Positions 34,798 to 43,789 are shown, counted from the first letter of the stretch. The stretch: 51,715 nucleotides of DNA from Spongiactinospora gelatinilytica (GCF_003236385.1 NZ_POUA01000008.1:1-51715), one strand, 5' to 3'. A program made the numbers and translations. Notes: generated by a model not told the origin, from the sequence alone.

Positions 34798-36930
34798 TCA
34801 CACATCAAGAAGTTGGTAATAATCGCGCAATTCCCTCAGTTTGGCGAGGGCTTCGCCGTGATTCTCCGCGTACCCGGCAAATTCGACGCATCGAGCCAGC
34901 TCTCGCCGGAAGAGCCGGCGCTCGATTTCGAACAGGGCAGGGTCCTGTGGGGGCGTCACCACGAAGTCGATAACCTCCGCGAAGCTCTTCCCTGGCGCCC
35001 TTCGAAGGATCCGACCACGGCGCTGAATGAATTGTCGAGGGTTGGTGCTACTCGCGAGCATGTACGCCACGCGAGCATCCGGGAGGTCGACCCCCTCGTC
35101 CAGACAGCGCATGGACACAAGAACTTGTAGGTCACGCCCAGTCGCGAACGATCGGAGCAGATCCCTGCGTTGCCGCTTGTGCTCTCTGGAGGTGAACGTA
35201 TGAGCTCTGAGACCCAACTCCTTGCCCACCAGCTCGATGACTTGCTCGACCTGACGTGGCCCGGTTCCGCCGTCAATCAGCGGTGTGCCGCCCTCAGCGC
35301 AGTAGATCAACTGGAAGAAACTGTGCCTGTGTCCTTCCAGTGCCTCCCGAAGGGCTGGCACCTTGGCTCGAGCGTGCCCGAGGACCTTAGACCGCATCCC
35401 TAGCAGCATTCCGAGCGGTGAGTTTTCATCCTCGCTCACCGACTCCGGCTCCTGCGATCTCATAAGCGCGCCGATCTTCACGGTGAGCTCGGTGTACTGC
35501 TCTGCCTCGTCGTCGCCCAGGGGGACGAGGACTGGGTGGTATCTGTATCTCGTCAGCGCCCCTAGGTCGATCGCCTCCTTGAGACCAAGTTCGATGAGAA
35601 TGTCCCCGAAGTAGTCCTTGAGGGCGTCGGTGCCCGTCGGGTCGAACCATCGCTCCGGTGTGGCGGAAAGGGCGAGGCGGAACTGGGCATGTGCCGGGAG
35701 AGCCGTCAGCAGATGTTCTGCCCCCAGATGGTGCGCCTCATCGGCGACGATCAGCAGAGGCAGATCGACGGCGGCAAGGAGCCCCTGGAAGGATGCCGCG
35801 CGGAAGGTTGCATTGGTGACCACCAATGTGATGCTCCCTTCTCGGCGCGCCCGAAGAGCGGCTATCGCATTGCGCGCCGCCGGCTCCCACGACGCGACCA
35901 AGTCACGGCACTTGATCGGCACAACGCCGAAGTTGCGAAGCTTTGCGGACCACTGCTCGACAAGGTCCAGGAGCGGGACGACAACCACCGTGACCAAGGA
36001 CAGATCACGAGCGTGAAGCTGTCGCCCCATCTGGTCGAGCGCCGCCAATGCGGTGATCGTCTTTCCAGTGCCGGTAGCCATCTGGAGCATGCCACGGCCA
36101 TTGGCGCTCAGCCACTTCGCTACCGCAGTCTTCTGGTAGTCCCGCAGCTCCACATCATGCGGCACTCGCACCCATCCCATGGTCGTGAGATCGGTGGACA
36201 CGACCAGTGGCTCAGGACTTTCGGTCCCGGTCGGCAACTCGCCGGCACGTTCGCCCAATGCGATGAACCGCTCCTTCGCGACAGCGGGAAAGTGGAGGAT
36301 CTCCAGCCGTGGCGTGCGTCCGGCCCACAGCTCATCGAAGTCGTATCGGAGGATGTCCACCCGGCCCTTGTCGTTCTCTTCCCACGATCTGAAGACCTGG
36401 ATCGATTCGAAGTTGTCAAGGAAGGCGGAGCTGGTCTCGTTCATCGAACCGGTGAATGCGACGGTGTCCCCATACTTGTCGGAGATGAGGCCAATCTTCT
36501 CGTGGTAGAGCGCAAGGCCTTCCCTGCCGTGGACGATAGCGATCTTCACATCCAGCACGCCTTGAGCAATGAGATGGCCGAGGAGCCCAAGCCCGGCGAG
36601 TTCTTTCCGAGGACGCTCGGTGTCTAGGTCCAGCTCACGGAGCACTGCCTTGGCGATGATCTCTCGGTACGCATACCCAGCCCGCATCTCCTCGATGTCG
36701 CTGTCCGTTAGGTGCGGACTGGCTATGAGGCGAATACGACCTCCGTTACGTCTAAAGCCTTCCAACCCGCGAGCGACCAGTGCGAGAGACTTGCTGGTGA
36801 AGTATCCGACTGCTCGGTCGTATCGGTTCGCGAGCGAGAGGCAGGGGACATAGAACTCGCCCACGGCGTTGCTACGGTCGCTCCTGTAACTGTCCTCGAT
36901 GGTCAAGGCGCGCAGCATTTCAGCCATCAC
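34798..36930 (-). CDS. Dnd restriction-type PLD-like/SF2 helicase protein
   Basis: 710 aa. N-terminal phospholipase D-like domain with LYHEKIGLISDKYGDTVAFT followed by GSMNETSSAFLDNFES (about 141-176), the HxK...GSxN pattern of PLD nucleases. Then an SF2 helicase: RDYQKTAVAKWL, Walker A MATGTGKT (284-291), DEAH (397-400), LSATPERW and motif VI QFIQRRGRILRR. This is the layout of the family named DNA phosphorothioation system restriction enzyme. It likely attacks unmodified DNA. It overlaps the upstream gene by 4 nt (ATGA). Confidence 0.88.
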   Translation of the reverse strand: MMAEMLRALTIEDSYRSDRSNAVGEFYVPCLSLANRYDRAVGYFTSKSLALVARGLEGFRRNGGRIRLIASPHLTDSDIEEMRAGYAYREIIAKAVLRELDLDTERPRKELAGLGLLGHLIAQGVLDVKIAIVHGREGLALYHEKIGLISDKYGDTVAFTGSMNETSSAFLDNFESIQVFRSWEENDKGRVDILRYDFDELWAGRTPRLEILHFPAVAKERFIALGERAGELPTGTESPEPLVVSTDLTTMGWVRVPHDVELRDYQKTAVAKWLSANGRGMLQMATGTGKTITALAALDQMGRQLHARDLSLVTVVVVPLLDLVEQWSAKLRNFGVVPIKCRDLVASWEPAARNAIAALRARREGSITLVVTNATFRAASFQGLLAAVDLPLLIVADEAHHLGAEHLLTALPAHAQFRLALSATPERWFDPTGTDALKDYFGDILIELGLKEAIDLGALTRYRYHPVLVPLGDDEAEQYTELTVKIGALMRSQEPESVSEDENSPLGMLLGMRSKVLGHARAKVPALREALEGHRHSFFQLIYCAEGGTPLIDGGTGPRQVEQVIELVGKELGLRAHTFTSREHKRQRRDLLRSFATGRDLQVLVSMRCLDEGVDLPDARVAYMLASSTNPRQFIQRRGRILRRAPGKSFAEVIDFVVTPPQDPALFEIERRLFRRELARCVEFAGYAENHGEALAKLRELRDYYQLLDV

Positions 36931-38855
36931 TGGCCACCAAGCGCAGCGAAGAAGTCATCGAGATCAGGAACAGAATCGTGTGCTCGAAAAGACTCACTCA
37001 GGGTGTAGCTCTCTAAGATTTCGGCGAGGTTAAGGTCGCCGCGAGCACGCAAGGCCATCACGAGAGCAGCCCAGGAGGTTTGCGCAGAGAGTGCAAGGGC
37101 GCCGGCTATGGCGGATCGCAGGTCCTCTCCACTCAATCCCCGTGGGGCACCGGCGCGAAGCGCGATCTCGTCATCCTCGGTCTTACTCCAGGCCCGAACC
37201 AGCCGGGCACGAACCGTGCCATGGTCGGTCGGTGCGAGCCAGAGCACATCACCGATCTTGGCCTGAAGCTCTGTGGCCAGTGAACGGATGCTTCCGAATT
37301 GCGGCTGGGGTGCTGCCCAGGAGATGCGGATCTCCTGGGCCAGAGCAGCGAAGACGCGTTCAGTCCCCTCCGCGACTTGGAACAAGGCCATTACGCCACG
37401 TGGCGCCGTAAAGCCCGACCCGCGCAGAACCTCCTTGTTGATGTCTACACGGAACCACCACTGTCCCCTGAGGAAGAAGCACCTACGGGTCTCTCCAGGG
37501 GTGGGCATTCTGCGTGGTGCCTGGCTTGGCCCGTCATCTCCATTCCCTGCCAAACTGATCCACCCATCCCTACGAGAGAACTCCCGCCGCGCCGCGTAGG
37601 CGCGAACACTGGCCGGCGAGACGCCAAACTGTTCGACGAGTTCATCAACCACGTCAGACAGCCATGCCCTGCCGCCGCCGCGTTCGATGCGTTGAACAAT
37701 CTCCTCGCGGATGCCCTCGTACGTCTCAAGGTCCCACTCGGGCAACCCATATGAGTTGGGGCCCACCCTTGAAATCCGATCGTCCTCCTGCAGTCGATTG
37801 CGTAGCGATCTGATCGTATCGACCTGAATCCGCTCTGCGATCTCTTCTACGCTCAAGGGACGTCCTTCCGCTCTGAGGACAGCGACCGTCAGCTCAGGCT
37901 GGGACGCACCCTTGCGAACCACCAGATCCCCAAGCGAACGAAGCCCGCAGTAATTCAGCCAGGCAGCCCAGTCCGCAGCGTCCAGCAGCAGCTCAGCGCG
38001 AATCTGGTCCAGGGTTGCACATTGCCCCTCGACCAAATCACAACAGACGGCTGCATGGAAGGTTGCATCACGGAGATCCGACAGCGATGTCATCGCCAGC
38101 CAAGGTTCGTCGATGTCAAGATCGGGCAGTAGCACCCCGAGGAAGGCGGACAGCTCGAGACTGAACGAATAAATTTCAGCGGAAAGCTCGGCGATCCTCG
38201 CAATCGCTTGCTCAATCGTCATGAGCGGGGATGCGTGTACGCGGACTGCATCGCTCAGCTCTGAGACACGCTCCGCAACCGCTGTCGTTTCGCGCCAACC
38301 GGCGAAGTCTTCAGCCACTTTCTTTTCGAGCTGGCGAATCCGCTCACGACTCACACCCAGCTCGTTGCCCAAGTAATCAAGGTTCCGATCTCTGCGGACC
38401 ACCCGATGGCGAAAGATCAGCCGCCGTCGCTCATCTAGCGAGGCCGCCCATCGTTCCAATAGATCGCCTAGGGTCGCATCAATCCTGAGGCGAGACGTCT
38501 GTTCGCCGTCGTTTTGATCCCCGGTATTACCATCCACCAGCGAGATAAGCAGGGCGCTCAAGATATCAACAAGTGACTGCCTACCGCAGGTGCGGAGGTG
38601 CCGAATGTCAGAGACGACCCAGCGCAGCAAGTCCCTCGAATCACCAATGGCGTTGTTGATCAGGATATTGCGCGCTCGCACAGTCTTACAACGCCGCGCC
38701 ACATCGCTCGCCGCCGGATCCGGCACACCCAGGAGTTGCCCTAGGGACTCGGAGCCCTCGTATGACGCCAACTGCCCAGCATAGGCGGAAACCAGTCCTT
38801 GACGCGCATCCGGAGCTGCGGCGTTTAACGCTTCCAGCATGCCATTGAGAGTCAT
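36927..38855 (-). CDS. Large protein with sigma-70 region 4-like helix-turn-helix, first gene of the Dnd-associated operon
   Basis: 642 aa. A sigma region 4-type HTH is plain: DERRRLIFRHRVVRRDRNLD, YLGNELGVSRERIRQLEKKV (141-180). Later parts look like further winged-helix domains: PLSVEEIAERIQVDTIRSLR, then WLSDVVDELVEQFGVSPASV and a C-terminal region with WAAPQPQFGSIRSL. No sigma region 2 is visible, so it is not an ordinary sigma factor. It may bind DNA as part of the restriction complex or regulate the operon. Strong ribosome binding site AGGAGGT precedes the ATG. The next gene overlaps by 4 nt. Confidence 0.8.
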   Translation of the reverse strand: MTLNGMLEALNAAAPDARQGLVSAYAGQLASYEGSESLGQLLGVPDPAASDVARRCKTVRARNILINNAIGDSRDLLRWVVSDIRHLRTCGRQSLVDILSALLISLVDGNTGDQNDGEQTSRLRIDATLGDLLERWAASLDERRRLIFRHRVVRRDRNLDYLGNELGVSRERIRQLEKKVAEDFAGWRETTAVAERVSELSDAVRVHASPLMTIEQAIARIAELSAEIYSFSLELSAFLGVLLPDLDIDEPWLAMTSLSDLRDATFHAAVCCDLVEGQCATLDQIRAELLLDAADWAAWLNYCGLRSLGDLVVRKGASQPELTVAVLRAEGRPLSVEEIAERIQVDTIRSLRNRLQEDDRISRVGPNSYGLPEWDLETYEGIREEIVQRIERGGGRAWLSDVVDELVEQFGVSPASVRAYAARREFSRRDGWISLAGNGDDGPSQAPRRMPTPGETRRCFFLRGQWWFRVDINKEVLRGSGFTAPRGVMALFQVAEGTERVFAALAQEIRISWAAPQPQFGSIRSLATELQAKIGDVLWLAPTDHGTVRARLVRAWSKTEDDEIALRAGAPRGLSGEDLRSAIAGALALSAQTSWAALVMALRARGDLNLAEILESYTLSESFRAHDSVPDLDDFFAALGGQ

Positions 38856-39534
38856 GATCTACCTCCTCAACAACTAGGCACGGCGGCATGTCTAGTAGAG
38901 CGCACCGACAGTTTCCGGAGTGCGCCTCCTCTACAAGCGGAGGCTACCCTCACTGTATACAACAGGGTCACCTGCTGCAGATCGATTGATAGGACTGAAT
39001 AGAAGCTGATCCTAAGCGAGGCCGATCCACCAAGAATCTGCACACAATATCTTGTTTTCTACATCCTCTTGGAGAAGTCCAAATCAGCGAGACCGGCGAT
39101 TGGCGATCGTCGTGGCGATGGTTGGGCAGACCGTTGCCAGCAGTCAGCGCTGGCCACGACTTCCTCATCGATGACCTGGCCAGCAATGGAGCGTCACAGG
39201 TGATGCCGAGAGCGGGGACTCGTTCGTTCATAACCCTGCAATTCAACACGAACCTAGCCTCGCACACCGCATCCCTGGACGCGGTCGCCAGCCTGCCAGC
39301 CGGATACCCGACATCCGAGACACAGAGCGGCATGCCAGCATGGATTAGCATACTTAATCTCGACTAGATCGCCGCCAAAGTGGACCCTATGCACTAAATA
39401 TCCCCTTTGTCACACTACCTTCCTATTGGGTCAGCATTGCCGCATGTGAGAGTCGCCGACAAGCCGGACTGTGAGCGAGCGACGTACTGCCCGCCCCCTG
39501 AGCAACCGCCGCGATCGACCAGGAGCGCCCCTGC
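38856..39534. other. 680-bp non-coding region upstream of the Dnd-associated operon
   Basis: No supported gene. Two opposed frames of about 80 and 127 codons (39122-39367 forward, 39351-38968 reverse) lack ribosome binding sites and family features. The operon promoter is expected at 38880-38980 on the reverse strand; a short inverted repeat CTGTATACAACAG (38953-38965) could be an operator. Confidence 0.4.
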
Positions 39535-39804
39535 ATGTCACAGATTCCCCTCTGGGAGGAACCACCCTCACGCGCGGACCGCGGAGCCGAAGTGCCTTCG
39601 GTGGATGAGTTTCTCGACCTCCTGATACGCCCAAGGCCCAAGATATCTGGCGTTAAGATCCCTGCTGAGAAAATCCAGCACGACGCCAGGACCGTCCGGC
39701 AGTGGGCACTCGGACACGGCATTGATCTTGTCGTTCACGAGCCGATCCCTGACTACGTCCTTACCGCTTACGAGCGGGCATGCGTAGACCCGCCGCCCTC
39801 CTGA
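39535..39804 (+). CDS. Small Lsr2-C-terminal-like DNA-binding protein
   Basis: 89 aa starting MSQIPLWEEPPSRADRGAEV, with AGGAG 9 nt upstream. The C-terminal 35 residues (DARTVRQWALGHGIDLVVHE, then PIPDYVLTAYERA) match the Lsr2 DNA-binding domain pattern (x-R-x-W-A-x-x-x-G ... I-P-x-x-V-x-x-A-Y). The N-terminal dimerisation domain of Lsr2 is absent. It may bind AT-rich DNA of the island edge. Domain assignment is by pattern only. Confidence 0.6.
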   Translation: MSQIPLWEEPPSRADRGAEVPSVDEFLDLLIRPRPKISGVKIPAEKIQHDARTVRQWALGHGIDLVVHEPIPDYVLTAYERACVDPPPS

Positions 39805-39932
39805 CTGTCTGGTGCGGATGCCCAGCTCTCCCCAGGCGCTTCGAGAACCTCCGAGGCACTGCCTTCGACGTGGCCATGACCGATAGGCCGGTTCCGGCTG
39901 CCCGACCAGCCAGAACCGGCTCGCCCACCTAG

Positions 39933-40178
39933 CTAGTTGTGCCCGCGCCACCACGCGCGCAGGACGATCGCCACAAACTCGGCGACAGCAAGGATCACGG
40001 CCACGCTCGCCTGCCCCACCCACACCAGGAGGACCGGGGCAGCTACGACCACGACGAGCGCGGCCAAATCCACGAACGACTTGGCCCGAGCGCTCATGTG
40101 GCTGTGTGCGGATGATGCCTTCTTGGCCTTTGGCCTGCCTTCTTCAGGCATGATGGTATGCGGACGGAGTTCGGTCAT
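39933..40178 (-). CDS. Small membrane protein with two hydrophobic helices
   Basis: 81 aa starting MTELRPHTIMPEEGRPKAKK. The cytosolic basic start is followed by SFVDLAALVVVVAAPVLLVW and ASVAVILAVAEFVAIVL, two membrane spans joined by a short turn, and the basic end RAWWRGHN. AAGGAG lies just before the ATG at 40178. Function unknown; the regulator gene next to it is divergent, so they may share control. Confidence 0.6.
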   Translation of the reverse strand: MTELRPHTIMPEEGRPKAKKASSAHSHMSARAKSFVDLAALVVVVAAPVLLVWVGQASVAVILAVAEFVAIVLRAWWRGHN

Positions 40179-40412
40179 CGTGCTCCTTCGTCTTGAGAGG
40201 GCCCGTGTGACGCGCCGGTCAGGTTGGCCGCCAGCGTCGGCGTGACACACGGGTCCTCATGCTGTCTATGGAAATTCAGTCTTGCACACACACAAACCCC
40301 CAGGTCACACGTCTCATGCATTCTGATATTTAACGTCCATAAGGTTGATATGAAGATGAGGTCGTAGGAGTAGCACCGAACTCGCTACGATGTTCGCCGA
40401 GGTGAATGAGTC

Positions 40413-40982
40413 ATGGCGAAGAAGCGGCTCCGTCTCCCATCCCTTCCTGAAGGGAGACAGCTTGACTTCTTTAGGTCTATGCAGAAGCTTGTCCTAGAGA
40501 ACGGTGACCTATCCGTTGCCGCTATTGCCAAGATGGTTCCCTGCTCTCATCAAGCTGTCTATAAGGCTCTGACCGGCCCAAACTTACCGAGTCACGCCAT
40601 CACGGAGACTCTTGCGGAGGCACTCGCGGGACAGGAAGCGGCGAAGGAGCTTCTTCGCCTCTGGACAGATGCAGTCGATGAGTCACGGAGCGTAGATTCC
40701 AGCCTCCCCGATAAGAAACATCAGAAACCTGGCCCGGCTCACCAGCAACTCCTGAACATGCTGGACGAACTTCGCAACGGGTCGCCGTGGAAAGTGGAGT
40801 TACATGCGTTCCGGGCACGAATGGGGCGATCGACGGCGTATGCGATCTTTGCTGGACGCTATCTGCCTAGCTGGCCAACCCTTGAGCGACTGGTGAGTCA
40901 GCTTGGTGGCGATCCTGCGCAGTTTCGACAACCATGGGAACTAGCGTTCAACGAACGTCAAACAAGGCGCCGCGTTCAGTAG
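40413..40982 (+). CDS. Helix-turn-helix regulator-like protein
   Basis: 189 aa starting MAKKRLRLPSLPEGRQLDFF. Two HTH-like units are seen: DLSVAAIAKMVPCSHQAVYK (about 31-50) and MGRSTAYAIFAGRYLPSWPT (about 142-161) followed by LERLVSQLGGDPAQF, as in XRE/Cro-type helices. No ligand domain. Bases are less GC-rich than the catabolic region that follows. Likely an accessory regulator of the island edge. Confidence 0.65.
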   Translation: MAKKRLRLPSLPEGRQLDFFRSMQKLVLENGDLSVAAIAKMVPCSHQAVYKALTGPNLPSHAITETLAEALAGQEAAKELLRLWTDAVDESRSVDSSLPDKKHQKPGPAHQQLLNMLDELRNGSPWKVELHAFRARMGRSTAYAIFAGRYLPSWPTLERLVSQLGGDPAQFRQPWELAFNERQTRRRVQ

Positions 40983-41085
40983 CAACTCCTGCCTCAATCG
41001 CATGGTCCTTCTCGATCGTCATCGTGAGGTTGGCTTGCCCTCACGATCCAGAGCTGGGGATATTCGAGGGGTGATCTTGCGCAAC

Positions 41086-41760
41086 CTACGCGACGCATGG
41101 GCTATTTGCCCAGCTCAAGCCACCTGAGGGCGCGGATTGGCCTCCGCTTGAGGGGCCCCGGTGGTTCCAGACAGCGTCCGGTGTGAACCAGTCGTCGCGA
41201 GGGCCCGGGACGATCTCCAGAGTGGGTGATTGGACGATCGCGCCGACGGGTGCGACATCGACGCCGGGCAGCCGGCCGGACGGACGCCCGAGCGGGAGCC
41301 GCCGGTCGCGGCGCAGCGGGGCGGGGCCAAGGCCCGACATCAGGTCCGCCGATCTGCTGCCCAGTGCCGCGGGCACCTCGATACCGCCGGAGATCGCGAG
41401 GTAGGCCCGCACACCACGCCCCCGGCGGCCCCCCAGGCGCAGCACCTGCCCCGGTGCGGCGTAGTAGGGCACGTTGGGGGTCAGCGGGGTCTCGTGGAGC
41501 CGGGCGTCGAGATCGGCGCCGGTCACGGCGAACCATCGGCCGTCGGAGAACTCGCCGATCAGGTGCCCGAAGGCGATTTCGAGACCCGCGGCGCCTTCGG
41601 GGTTTCCGACCAGGCGGTTGGCGAGTTTCAGCGCGGGCGCGTCGAGCGCTCCCGACGGCGGGACGCCGAGGGCGGCGTGGCCGGGACGGCCGAGATCCTC
41701 CACCAGGGTGAGCGGTCCCGGTTCTCGGACCAGGAAGTACGGTACGTCGATGGTTCTCAT
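41086..41760 (-). pseudogene. pxpC: 5-oxoprolinase subunit C, C-terminally truncated
   Basis: The protein opens MRTIDVPYFLVREPGPLTLV and continues EDLGRPGHAALGVPPSGALD, PGQVLRLGGRRGRGVRAYLA and GGIEVPAALGSRSADLMSGL, the PxpC/KipA (biotin-dependent-carboxyltransferase-like) family. Homology ends at FTPDAVWN (about 41160); the last ~25 codons are unrelated and the usual final 60-80 residues are gone. PxpC works with PxpA and PxpB to hydrolyse 5-oxoproline with ATP, so the complex is probably dead here. ATG overlaps the pxpB stop (ATGA). Confidence 0.85.
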
Positions 41761-42395
41761 GCGATCGGCTCGAAACGCACGGCGACCCCGGCCGTGATCA
41801 GTGCCGGGGGGTCGCGATCGAGATCCCACAGGCGTTCCTCCACGGTGCCGAGCAGGTGCCAGCCGCCCGGTGACGACCTCGGATAGACGCCCGTGAACTC
41901 ACTGGCCATGGCGACCGCGCCGGCGGGTACCGAGGTCCGGGGGGTGTCTCGCCGCGGTAGCCGCAGGACCGGATCCAGGCCGACGAGATAGGCGAACCCA
42001 GGCGACAGTCCGAGGAAGGCGGCGGTGTACCTGGGACGGCTGTGCCGCTCGATCACCTCCGCGACGGTGATCCCGCAACGTCTCGCCACGTCCGCGAGGT
42101 CCGCGCCGTCGTACCGGATGGGGAGCCGCACGGTCGCCGGCGGCGCCGTCCCGCCGGACGGGGCCGCCGGTCCGCGGGCGAGGCGTACGGCGGCGGCCAG
42201 GGCGGTGCCGTGCGGCCGGTCCGCGATCACGAGGAGCGTGCGAGCCCCGGGGACGATGTCGGCCACGCCTGTGATGTGGGCCCGCGACAGTTCCTCGTGC
42301 AGCCGCCGCACGCTGTCCAGGTCGTCCAGCTCGATCAGGACCGCCCGGTCGCCGGCCGGGCGGATTCCGGCGACCCTGCCCGCACCGCTGGTCAC
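41757..42395 (-). CDS. pxpB: 5-oxoprolinase subunit B (PxpB/KipI-like)
   Basis: 212 aa from a GTG at 42395 that overlaps the previous stop (GTGA). Family motifs: RPAGDRAVLIELDDLDSVRR, GVADIVPGARTLLVI, LPIRYDGADLADVARRCGIT and FLGLSPGFAYLVGLDP, then RLPRRDTPRTSVPAGAVAMA with GWHLLG near the end. It is half of the ATP-dependent 5-oxoproline-opening enzyme together with PxpC. Confidence 0.9.
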   Translation of the reverse strand: MTSGAGRVAGIRPAGDRAVLIELDDLDSVRRLHEELSRAHITGVADIVPGARTLLVIADRPHGTALAAAVRLARGPAAPSGGTAPPATVRLPIRYDGADLADVARRCGITVAEVIERHSRPRYTAAFLGLSPGFAYLVGLDPVLRLPRRDTPRTSVPAGAVAMASEFTGVYPRSSPGGWHLLGTVEERLWDLDRDPPALITAGVAVRFEPIA

Positions 42396-43789
42396 CGCAG
42401 CTCGCCGGGACTCGCGAGTTCGTCCCACAGGTACGCGACCGCCTCCGCGCCCTTGAGCAGCAACGGCATCTCCACCTTCTCATTCGGCCCGTGGTAGGCG
42501 TCGTCGGGCACCGTCATCACGACGAACACGACGGGGGCTCCGAGCACATCGCGAAGGACGGCCGAGGGGCCCGATCCCCCCTCGCGGGTGTAGAGCACCT
42601 CACGGTCGAAGGCGCGCTCCAGGGCACGGGTCACCGCCCCGAGGGCCGGATGGCCGAGCGGCGTGAGGATGGGCCGGACGCCATCGGCGTAGAACTCGAC
42701 CTGAGCCTCGATGCCGGGGGGCGTCAGGTCCTCCACCCACCGCCGGACGGCGTGCTGGATCTCCAGGGGTTCCTGGTGGGCCACGAGCCGGAAGGTGACC
42801 GTGGCCCCGGCCTCGCTGGGGATGATGGTGTTGAGCCCGGGGCCCCGGTGCCCGCCCCAGATGCCGTTCAGCTCGGCGGTGGGCCGGGCCCAAACGCGTT
42901 CCAGCGTGGTGTAGCCCTGCTCGCCGTACGCGACCCGCGACCGCGCCTTGGCCAGCCACTCCCGTTCGTCGAACGGCAGCCGCCCGAACAGGTCCCGTTC
43001 GGCCTCGGTGATCTCGGCCACGCGATCGTAGAAGCCGGGGATGGCGACCCGGGCCTGGTCGTCGTGCAGGCGGGCGAGCACCCGGCACAGCTCGGTCAGA
43101 GGGTTGCGCACGGCACCGCCGAAGGACCCGGAGTGCACGTCGCTCGACGGCCCGCGGAACACGATCCGCGCTCCGACGACGCCGCGCATCCCGGTGCACG
43201 TGGTGGGGACGTCCTTGGACCACATGCTGGCGTCGGAGTTGACGACGACGTCGCAGGCGAGGCGATCGGCGTGCCCGCGCACGAGCGAGTCGAGGTTGGG
43301 CGACCCGGCCTCTTCCTCGCCTTCGATGAGGAGCTTGAGGTGGATCGCGGGTGCGGACCTGCCCGTGACCGCGAGGTGCGCGCGTACGGCGAGGGCGTGG
43401 AAGAGCATCTGTCCCTTGTCGTCCGATGCGCCCCGCGCGTACAGCCGCTCGCCGCGTACCGTCGGCTCGAAGGGCGGCGTGTCCCACAGTTCGACCGGAT
43501 CGACCGGCTGGACGTCGTGGTGCCCGTACACGAGCACGGTGGTGGCGTCCGGCTCCGCGGCGGGCCACTCCGCGAACACCGCGGGATGGCCTGCCGTCGG
43601 CCACACCTCCACCGCCGGGAAGCCCGCCCGCCGGAGGGCGCCGGCGATCCAGTCCGCGGATCGCCGGACGTCGTCGGCTCGGTCAGGGTCGATGGAGATC
43701 GAGGGGATGGCCAGCCATTCGGCGAGGTCGGCGAAGAACGCATCGCCGTTCGCCTGGATGAAGGCCCTGACGTCGGCTTCCACGGTCAT
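42392..43789 (-). CDS. M20-family dipeptidase/peptidase
   Basis: 465 aa metallopeptidase. TVLVYGHHDVQPVDP holds the first zinc His and the catalytic Asp, LYARGASDDKGQMLFHALAV the bridging Asp, LLIEGEEEAGSPNL the catalytic Glu pair. NTIIPSEAGATVTFRLV belongs to the dimerisation domain and PVVFVVMTVPDDAYHGPNEK carries the last His. This fits the M20C/CNDP-type dipeptidase group. It sits between pxpA and pxpB with 4-nt overlaps on both sides, suggesting that it releases a 5-oxoproline- or amino-acid-containing substrate for the Pxp enzyme. Confidence 0.9.
   Translation of the reverse strand: MTVEADVRAFIQANGDAFFADLAEWLAIPSISIDPDRADDVRRSADWIAGALRRAGFPAVEVWPTAGHPAVFAEWPAAEPDATTVLVYGHHDVQPVDPVELWDTPPFEPTVRGERLYARGASDDKGQMLFHALAVRAHLAVTGRSAPAIHLKLLIEGEEEAGSPNLDSLVRGHADRLACDVVVNSDASMWSKDVPTTCTGMRGVVGARIVFRGPSSDVHSGSFGGAVRNPLTELCRVLARLHDDQARVAIPGFYDRVAEITEAERDLFGRLPFDEREWLAKARSRVAYGEQGYTTLERVWARPTAELNGIWGGHRGPGLNTIIPSEAGATVTFRLVAHQEPLEIQHAVRRWVEDLTPPGIEAQVEFYADGVRPILTPLGHPALGAVTRALERAFDREVLYTREGGSGPSAVLRDVLGAPVVFVVMTVPDDAYHGPNEKVEMPLLLKGAEAVAYLWDELASPGELR

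Noticed and set aside
36927-38855. Calling this gene an alternative sigma factor
   Set aside because: Only region 4-like HTH is present; regions 2 and 3 are absent and the gene is coupled to restriction-type genes.
39122-39367. 81-codon forward frame upstream of the Dnd-associated operon
   Set aside because: No ribosome binding site, no recognisable family, and an equally long frame opposes it.
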